A DNA stretch of 64,000 bases from Welwitschia mirabilis (Eukaryota; Gnetophyta; Gnetopsida; Welwitschiales): NCBI GenBank assembly GCA_051453625.1, contig JBOZIK010000001.1, positions 155,668,736-155,732,735 on the forward strand. The letters run 5' to 3'. Under the pieces are notes generated by a model that saw only the letters and a list, made by a program, of their open reading frames with translations, made no database searches and was not told the origin of the DNA. A program made the position numbers and the translations under genes. Below are positions 57,359 through 64,000 of this stretch, one piece after another (positions within the stretch are counted from its first letter, which is position 1; the number at the start of each line of letters is the position of its first letter).

Positions 57359-57564
57359 TAGAATGAATAGACCATAGAAGGCATTCTATTCTATGATAGA
57401 ATGTGTCTCCTCAATCTTATTAATAATGATAATGCATAATTCCTTATTGAAGAGTTACCAAGTCATCTTCTTGCTTTATAATCACTTCATTTACTTTAAA
57501 CAATCTAATAAATTGGTAGACTGAATAAACTTTAAAGAAATGAAATATCCTTTATTTTATAATT

Positions 57565-57664
57565 NNNNNNNNNNNNNNNNNNNNNNNNNNNNNNNNNNNN
57601 NNNNNNNNNNNNNNNNNNNNNNNNNNNNNNNNNNNNNNNNNNNNNNNNNNNNNNNNNNNNNNNN
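57565..57664. other. Assembly gap (100 N) at edge of LINE-6 middle part
   Basis: A run of 100 N. The right edge starts in the motif-A region of alpha reverse transcriptase; the left edge lies in unassigned DNA (57357-57564, no gene). The junction between the inserted block and LINE-6, with the missing RT segment, should be here. Confidence 0.95.
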
Positions 57665-58196
57665 CGATTTTCCTAAGAATGCACCTTAATGCTTGCCAAC
57701 TAACCAAGTCATAAGCTTTTGCAATATCTAGTTTAGTAATGAGAAGCAGAAATTTATGTTTTTTAATAGAGTGAATAATTTCATGAGTTAAAAGGATTTG
57801 GTCTTGGATATACCTAAAATGAATGAAGCTGGCTTGGTTCTCTGAAATCACATTGGGGAGCAATGGGGTGATTCGGTCAACCATAATTTGTGTGAAGATT
57901 CTATAAATGATGTTACAAATCCTTAAGGGTCTAAAGTCCTCTGATCTATTGGCATCTCTTTTTTTGGGTATGAAGACTACTCTAGTTCTGTTCTCCTCTC
58001 TAAAAATTTGTTTATTGTGGAATATTTCTTGCAAAGCATCATGGAGGTTATCCACTAGGATAGAGAAATATGATTTAAAGAGTTTGACTGGCCACCCATC
58101 AGGACCAAGTGCTCGATTATTCTTCCTCGATCTAAGTACAGCTAAAATCTCATCTCTACTCAGGGGTTTACTCAGCATGTGATTATCCTCCGCCAA
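57665..58196 (-). pseudogene. LINE-6 reverse transcriptase, N-terminal half (open frame)
   Basis: The longest uninterrupted LINE frame in the window, about 178 codons without a stop. It reads LSRDEILAVLRSRKNNRALG, PDGWPVKLFKSYFSIL, NRTRVVFIPKKRDANRSEDF, RPLRICNIIYRIFTQ, ISENQASFIHFRYIQDQILL, THEIIHSIKK and KLDIAKAYDLVSWQALRCIL. Motif A (D-I-A-K-A-Y-D) is intact. The frame enters the N run. The Met at 58196 is internal to ORF2, not a start. The intactness suggests that this insertion is younger than LINE-1, LINE-3 or LINE-4. Confidence 0.9.
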
Positions 58197-58499
58197 AACC
58201 TTCTTGTTTTCTGGGATTAGGCTGGGGATGATATTGTCCCATTCTCATACTCTCTGGAGATGGGCCTATAATTCCTTAGCTATTTCCTCTTCGTTTTTTG
58301 TGACTTGGCCTCCTACTGTAAGCCTTTTGATTCTATTATCAGATCTATGCTGATTGGCCTACTGGAAGAAGAATCTAGTGTGTCGATCACCCTCTTTAAG
58401 CCATTTGATTCTTCATTATTCTCTCTAATAATTTTCTTCATCCTCATGTATTTCTTGGAGATCCATTAGGCATTGATATCTTTGTTTAAAAGGCTTTCC

Positions 58500-59410
58500 T
58501 AATTACCTCCCTTCTCCTGCTCAGTTTGAATGCATTTGAGTTCTTTATCCATTTCAGCTTTTGAGTCAAACATCTCCTTGTCTTTCCTTCTTTAATCTCT
58601 TATGTGGGTCTTCAAGGTATTGAGGCCTCTATATAAGAATGTGATAGGTTTGATACCATCGTATTGTGTCTAGATCTTTTCCATGAGCTTTTAGTTTCTT
58701 TTCGGTTGATCCAGTATCGTTACATATGAAACGGGGTTTTGGGGGGCAAAAATGTCCCTAATCTGAGCATAATAGGATAGTGATCTAAGGTAGTTCTACT
58801 CAGGCCATGGGCTTCAAGAGGAGGTTTAGCTAGATGTTTTCCAGCCAGTACTCTGTCAATATTAAACATTATTAGCTCTATACCTGCTCTTCTATTCGAC
58901 CACGTGTATTTACAATTAGTGATGGGTAAATCTATGAGGGAGTATCTTATCAAAAAATCTTTTAGAATAAAAGCCCCTCTAGAGTTCTAGTTATTATCAC
59001 CTAGTTTTCCCCAGCAATGAAGGCATTGGTTAAAGTCACCCAAAATTATCCACTTGGATGGTCCACTACAATCCTTTGTGCTTCTTCCAAAACCATGACC
59101 TTGTCTACATTATGTTGTGGGTTGTAGATATTTGTAACGGTCCAACCTTCATTCTTAAGAAAAATCATAATATGATTCTGGCTGCTGCAAATCAGATCTG
59201 CCTCTTTTTTGGTAGATACCAGAAGGCCACCAGGGTTACCTTAGGCTGTAATAGTAAATGATGTCTATTTTTGCCCCAAATTCATATTTCCCTATTATTT
59301 TTTATCTTTGTTTCCTATAAGCAAGCTAAATCAATATTATTTTGACTGATCAGATTTCATAAGATCTTTTTCTTATAGGAAGATCCTAATCCCCTGCAAT
59401 TCCATGAGAG
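58500..59410 (-). pseudogene. LINE-6 APE-type endonuclease
   Basis: The frame begins NCRGLGSSYKKKIL near 59360-59405, then NLISQNNIDLACL and ETKIKNN (the QET motif with Gln as a stop). Later NEGWTVTNIYNPQHNVDKVM lies near 59100-59160, and YSLIDLPITNCKYTWSNRRA, GIELIMFNIDRVLAGKH lie in the open piece 58720-58953 (the TWSNRR...DR motif), followed by GLSRTTLDHYPIML (the SDHxPI motif, with DH kept). It would nick the target before reverse transcription. Confidence 0.85.
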
Positions 59411-59582
59411 ACAATTCATTAGGGGTGTTTTCATCCCTTTTTGAGTGCTTGTCCTTTTTTAATGTGTCTTCGATAGTAGCTTAGGAACTACTTACGACAT
59501 TCTCTGTCTTTTTCCGTTCTCATAGGGTTCTATTGCTAGGCCTTCCCTTCGTCTAGGTTTCCACTTCATTAGATTCATTATC

Positions 59583-60272
59583 ATATAGGGATTGTTGGGT
59601 ATTATTCTTATCCACAAGAGGTTGAAATAGGTTCTCCTGTTCTATAACTTCCTTTCTCTTGCTTTCCTTTGGAAAAATAGTGGTACTTTTTCCTATTTAT
59701 TCCTTTTGTTGCTTATGTCAGCATATGTTCTAATTATAACCAGTTTTTTCATAAAAAGTATAGGTTTCCTTTTGCTTTTATTCAATATCAATCAATCTTT
59801 TCTAGCATTCTTCGCATAGATAACCCAATCATCCACAATGTGAGCATTTCTTCTCGGGAAGAGCACATTTCCAGAAGGGTATCCTAATTTTCTATAGACT
59901 GTGCAGGGAACTGGAAGGTTCTCATATGTGAAATATAGATCATAAGTTCCCCATTTAGATTTAAACTTTATAGATTGGATCTCCTTAGTATCCTCAAGAC
60001 TAATCCACACACAGTATCTAGCTAATACTAACCTTGTCTGTTTAATAGTGATTCAATCAAGTTTGATTAAATCTCCAAATTGACCTACCATTCTTGTTAA
60101 TATATTTTCATCCCAGAACTTCAAAGGAAACTTGTGAATGTAGATTTAGATCAGGAGTTTCTTAAATAGATTCGGATCCGATTGCACCCCTAGCATCCAT
60201 TTGGCTAGGGCAAGGACTCTAACTCCAAAAAACCATGGTCCTCTTGCGATTATTTCATCTTGATCTTGTTCA
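59583..60272 (-). pseudogene. LINE-6 middle part: ORF1 C-terminal half
   Basis: Contains RGPWFFGVRVLALAKWML near 60190-60240 (DUF4283-like), then WISLEDTKEIQSIKFKSKWG and YENLPVPCTV. The knuckles: first C-T-V-Y-R-K-L-G-Y (59905 downwards; second Cys and His are Tyr, then a frameshift), second with C-S-H-C at 59805-59846 (His as Tyr), third at about 59721-59762 (both early Cys as Tyr). It repeats part of the 5' part across the gap. Confidence 0.75.
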
Positions 60273-60372
60273 NNNNNNNNNNNNNNNNNNNNNNNNNNNN
60301 NNNNNNNNNNNNNNNNNNNNNNNNNNNNNNNNNNNNNNNNNNNNNNNNNNNNNNNNNNNNNNNNNNNNNNNN
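60273..60372. other. Assembly gap (100 N) between two ORF1 copies
   Basis: A run of 100 N between two overlapping but diverged ORF1 segments of the same family (59583-60272 and 60373-61063). Confidence 0.95.
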
Positions 60373-61575
60373 TAAAGGTTTTCTTGGGTATCATTCTCAT
60401 CTACGGGAGATTGAAATGGGTTTTCCTATTTTGGATCTTTCTTTCTCTTGCTTTCCTTTGGAAAAATAATGGTACTTTTTCCATTTTATTCCTTCCTTTG
60501 CTTGTGTCAGCATATGTTCTAATTATGACCAATCTTCCTGCAGAAAGTGTAGGTTTCTTTTTGCTTTTCTTCAATATCAATTAATCTTTTCTAGCATTCT
60601 TATCATAGGTGATCCAATCTTCCATAATGTGAGCATTTCTTCTAGGGAGGAGCACATCTTATAGAGGGTTGTCCTGATTTTTCACAGGTTGTGTAGGGAA
60701 TCAAAAGGTTCTCATATGTGACTTCTATATCATAGGTTCCCCATTTGGATCTAAACTTTATGAATTGGATCTCCTTAGTATCCTTAAGACTCATCCACAC
60801 ATAGAATCTAGCTAAAACTAATCTGTTCTATTTAATCGTGATTCGATCAAGCTTGATCAGATCTTCAAATTGAACAGTCATTTTTCTTAGTAGATCTTCA
60901 TTCCAAAACTCTAGGGGGAACTTGTGCATGTAGATTCAGATCGAGAGTTTCTTAAATATGTGTGGGTTTGATTACACCCGTGGTATCTATTTAGCTAGGG
61001 CAAGGCCTCTAACTCCAAAAAACCATAGTCCTCTTATGATGATTTCATCCCGATCTTGTTCATTATCTAGCTGGAATAAAATCAGCCCTTCTGGTATTGA
61101 AATAACATAAACCTTGCTAATTTCTATCCATTTTGTTGTTACCTAATCATAGATCCATTCCAACTGAGGTCGAGGGTCGGATGAGACAAACTTGCCGATG
61201 AGGCTGAATCTAAGCTTCTTCTTGATTTCACTACACGCATCTTCATCGATGTCTAATACAAGGGATTTCCTTTCCTTGGAGAACTGAGTCTTCCCCATCT
61301 TGGAGTCAAACCCCTCAATAAAACCCTAAAAAAGCTGATCAAAACTACAAAATGAAGAACTCCAGTAACTTACCTGATAGAAGCTTGTCCTGTGGTCGAA
61401 AACACCCCCCTGCTCCATGATCAGGGACCGAAACCGCCCCCACCAAAACTACAATCCTCCAAGACCTGTACCTTCTTGCTCTTCAGATCCACAAAACCTC
61501 TCAGAGCTCAAAATCCTAGCAGATCCTAATCCCAGATCTTGATCTCATAAGTCATCATCATCAATATTCTTTTAG
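60373..61575 (-). mobile_element. LINE-6 5' part: leader and ORF1
   Basis: The 5' end of an alpha element. It abuts the direct repeat at 61576-61588, has a G-rich leader (GGTGGGGGCGGTTTCGG near 61430-61446, minus strand) and carries ORF1 from the Met at 61298. Because its outer edge carries the same 13-bp duplication as the outer edge of the 3' part at 46128, the two appear to be the ends of one insertion. The overlap with the middle part means a duplication or a mis-join lies between. Confidence 0.8.
60510..61298 (-). pseudogene. LINE-6 ORF1 with three in-frame CCHC knuckles
   Basis: MGKTQFSKERKSLVLDIDED opens the frame, followed by LIGKFVSSDPRPQLEWIYD, a stop at a Trp position, LILFQLDNEQDRDEIIIRG and LWFFGVRGLALAK (DUF4283-like). 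Three knuckle units stand in one frame: 60654-60695 (YTTCEKSGQPSIRC), 60594-60635 (CSHYGRLDHL, two stops, EC) and 60510-60551 (YTFCRKIGHN, a stop, NIC), with 20 and 28 codons from one to the next. Each has one or two ligands lost. The start agrees with LINE-2. ORF1 would bind element RNA. Confidence 0.8.
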
Positions 61576-61588
61576 AATGGTAGATTCT
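61576..61588. repeat. Target-site duplication of LINE-6, right copy
   Basis: AATGGTAGATTCT, identical to 46116-46128. LINE-5-type coding sequence in the plus direction continues from here. Confidence 0.85.
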
Positions 61589-62481
61589 CTTGGATGTTAA
61601 CATCATCATTTTTAATGATATTCGTTCTGTTAGTGATGCCATTTGCACATGTCTTCGAGAAATAGAGTTAAAATGGAGAGCCTTAAATGATTCCGTTATT
61701 CCTCACTTTGAGATATTAATTAGCGAAAAGGCTATATAAGAAAGGATTTACTGAGGTCTTTTGATTCTTGGACTATCTTGATCATAAAATACTTCACTTT
61801 AAAGGGCCACTTCAACAAGATCAATGAGCTATACTTCCATTTTCTTATTATCATGATGGAAGAATTTCAAATAGATCTCCCTTTCTTTCTCTTTGACTCT
61901 CTTCACTACTCCCTCTGAAGCTTTAAGATACACCATAGAGGATTAATTTAGTTGCTTTATCAAAGAAAAATGCAAATTAATATGGATATCTTAGCTTGGT
62001 AATAAATCCCAAGAGGACTTGTGCAAAAGTCACTGCTATGATATCTGCTTAAGTATACAGAAAGTGACAAAGAGTGTAGCCTCCCCGTACCCCCAAGGTG
62101 CACTAACGACATGCCAGGTATAAAGCAAAAAGAGTAGAAGCAACATGAACAAGAAGTTATGGAGAAGAAGAAATAGCAAGAACAAGAAATTGTTGAGGAC
62201 AAAATTGAACCTCTGGCTCCTTTTCCCATTACTCAAATCCTTCCCCCCTCATCCCCAAATCATGATCCAAATGATTACTATATTTTTTTAAAATACTTAG
62301 GGTATGCTAGCTTTGAACCTCTTTCTGATTGGAATTGGAAACCTAGGTTAACAAAATTAAATGCTAATGTGTCAGGGTTTGAATACTAGAGAGACTTCTA
62401 TTGTACTTGGAAATCTAGCTCTTAAGCTATGTTCTTCTTTTTTGAGTTAATATAATCTATTTATTATTTCTCCAAAAAAAA
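61589..62481 (+). mobile_element. LINE-5 tail, resumed after LINE-6
   Basis: The plus-strand frame continues DVNIIIFNDIRSVSDAICTC then LREIELKWRALNDSVIPHF, followed by YFTLKGHFNKINELYFHFLI and EEFQIDLPFFLFDSL...HHRGLI (61795-61960), the domain shared with alpha LINEs. A Gln/Glu/Lys-rich stretch (EQEVMEKKK, QEQEIVEDK) and a last segment (DYYIFLKYLGYASFEPLSDW) end the protein. Poly(A) lies at 62474-62481, and the last bases before it resemble the LINE-6 end. No J domain is seen here. Confidence 0.7.
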
Positions 62482-64000
62482 GATATTCCATTTGTGTTAC
62501 CAAACATAGCCTTCATCCTATTTTTTACTTTTAGTTCATAGGTTCATTTAACAAAATTTGTAGACCTTCTTCACTGAAAGGACAAGATTTAATGTAAATT
62601 TTTACTTTAGAAGTAGAGAATAGTTCAGATGTGTAACGCTTATTAAATGGAGTAGATGACAGACTTCCTTTTTTTAAAGTGAATCTTCTTAAGAAAGAAA
62701 GGTTTGATGTAGCCATTGACTCCTATGAAGGAGTATTTCATGTAATGTCTTTCATTGGTTTTCATGTTAAAGATCCTAAGCTATGTCTTAGTAATTCTCA
62801 TATTTGCTAAAGATCTATAGAACTTGAAGAAAACATTCAATTTATAAGCAAACAACAGAATATTTCAAAAACTTCAAAAAGAAAATAATCTTTTGAATAA
62901 AAGTTTACTTCTTTTTCTTAAATGCTAAACTTTTTGTAGTGGTATGTAGTTTTTATAGAGAAGGAGACAATCTCTTTGAGTAGAATGAAAAGAAGAAGTT
63001 TAAGTGCAATGAGTTGTTAGTCATAACATAAATAGTAAGCCAACATTTGAAAGGAAGAATTTTAATTCTCCGCAAGCTACTAGCCATATCGAAGAGCCCC
63101 AGTTAACTCCACCATAGCACTAAGAGAAAAGAGATAGATGCTAAGTACTACACTAAGTATTCAATTTGCAGACTTTGACTAAAAAGACAAAGTAAGATGA
63201 GAGAAATCAAGCAACAAACTTTCAACCCCAGACCCAATACCAATACCCAATACCTATGAAAATGGTAGGTTAGAAAATAATTAGAGAAATTGATGCAAAA
63301 AAAGGTCACGGATGTAGCTGTAAAAAAAAGACTTTAATGTTTTCTTTATTTCTTTCTTAATCCTTTAAAAGTATATGGATTTCTTTTTATTTCATAGTCC
63401 ATGATTAAGATTACATCAACTACTAGAATTTCTTCTAGTTTAAATCATTACTATTAACCATTAAGAATTAAAGATTTAAATTTGCAAAAAGAGTACATTT
63501 GGTAAAATTGCAATTAAAAAAATGTCAAAAATGATTTTTTTAAATTTATATAGACATATTAATATAGAGTGCATATCCATCAAAATGATAAGGTTTTGGG
63601 TAAACTTACTTTAGATATCAGGCTAAGGCATTTTAAGGTTGTTATAAATAAATAATTATCATATCTATAATATAAATATCAATAAGAAACCATAACAAAA
63701 TCACAAGTTTACAATAATTTAAAAAATCACTTTAGACATAACTTTTTAGGTACAAGCTGGATAATAATAATTATAATTCCACATGCTCTCCTTGACAAGA
63801 TAATTTAGCCTTTAATGTGCTCTATTTTTTCCACCTATTCAACATAGAAGAGTATAAAGTGAGAACCGTGAAATCATTACAATCCCCAGTATGGCACAAG
63901 CAAGGTAAAGATAAAGGTATGAAGAATTTCAAAACGCAAGATAGTTTAAGACAAGATAAGATTAAGATCTCTAAATTTTCAAGTGACAGATCTATGAAAA
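62482..64000. other. Right end of window, no convincing gene
   Basis: A+T-rich DNA without transposon domains. A minus-strand open piece at 62531-62716 (61 codons) reads SLSSTPFNKRYTSELFSTSK then VKIYIKSCPFSEEGLQILLN; it looks less random than its neighbours and could be a gene or element remnant, but I do not recognise it. Short CCAATACC-like repeats occur near 63231-63258. Confidence 0.5.

Larger units (their letters stand above)
57665..60272 (-). mobile_element. LINE-6 middle part: ORF1 end, endonuclease, RT start
   Basis: Minus-strand alpha-family sequence from the ORF1 middle (60272) through the zinc knuckles (about 59720-59905) and the endonuclease (58500-59410) to the first half of reverse transcriptase (57665-58300). 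It is in the same orientation as, and complementary in content to, the 3' part at 46129-48785. About 690 bases at its 5' end (59583-60272) overlap, with visible divergence, the segment 60373-61063 on the other side of the next gap. Confidence 0.85.

Noticed and set aside
62036-62236. Leu/Phe-rich minus-strand frame resembling a signal or membrane segment
   Set aside because: It is the antisense of the Gln/Glu/Lys-rich tail of LINE-5.

Overview
The window is A+T-rich nuclear DNA of a seed plant, probably a repeat-rich pericentromeric or intergenic block. Nearly everything recognisable is a decayed retrotransposon: plant non-LTR elements (LINEs) with CCHC, endonuclease, reverse transcriptase and zf-RVT domains, Ty3/gypsy elements (one primed from tRNA-Asp in the Athila/Tat manner), and one Ty1/copia element. 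I found no intact host gene, rRNA, tRNA or CRISPR array. The species cannot be read from the sequence. Seven runs of N (10 to 196 bases) interrupt it; two of the 100-N runs lie between overlapping copies of the same LINE family.

Layout, left to right. 1-5142: minus-strand Ty3/gypsy fragment GYP-1 (gag, protease, tRNA-Asp-type primer site, hairpin repeats in the leader), which appears to cut off the 3' end of LINE-1. 5143-11990: LINE-1 and LINE-2, two minus-strand copies of one family (here called alpha) separated by a gap. 11991-14530: no gene seen. 14540-18700: plus-strand LINE-3 of another family. About 18950-24184: plus-strand LINE-4 (alpha). 24986-30002: GYP-2, a minus-strand Ty3/gypsy element with both LTRs but no integrase core. 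32193-39407: COP-1, a Ty1/copia element with two 287-bp LTRs and a 5-bp target duplication. 41215-46128: plus-strand LINE-5, whose tail reappears at 61589-62481. Between these two parts lies the alpha copy LINE-6 (3' part 46129-48785, middle 57665-60272, 5' part 60373-61575), bounded by a 13-bp direct repeat. LINE-6 is itself split by a block carrying LINE-7, GYP-3 and microsatellites. 62482-64000: no convincing gene.

The most unusual content is the alpha LINE family. Its ORF1 has up to three tandem CCHC zinc knuckles. Its ORF2 continues past the zf-RVT finger for more than a kilobase, into a domain also seen in LINE-5, then (in LINE-6) a Pro/Ser-rich linker, and ends in a DnaJ-like J domain. 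The J domain occupies the same terminal place in two copies on opposite strands (23774-23992 plus; 46457-46645 minus), and both read HLD instead of the canonical HPD. A J domain carried by a plant LINE is the best candidate here for something undescribed.

All elements are old. Stop codons stand mostly where Trp, Gln or Arg is expected and zinc ligands are often changed Cys to Tyr or His to Tyr, the pattern expected from deamination of methylated cytosine. No element looks able to move now.
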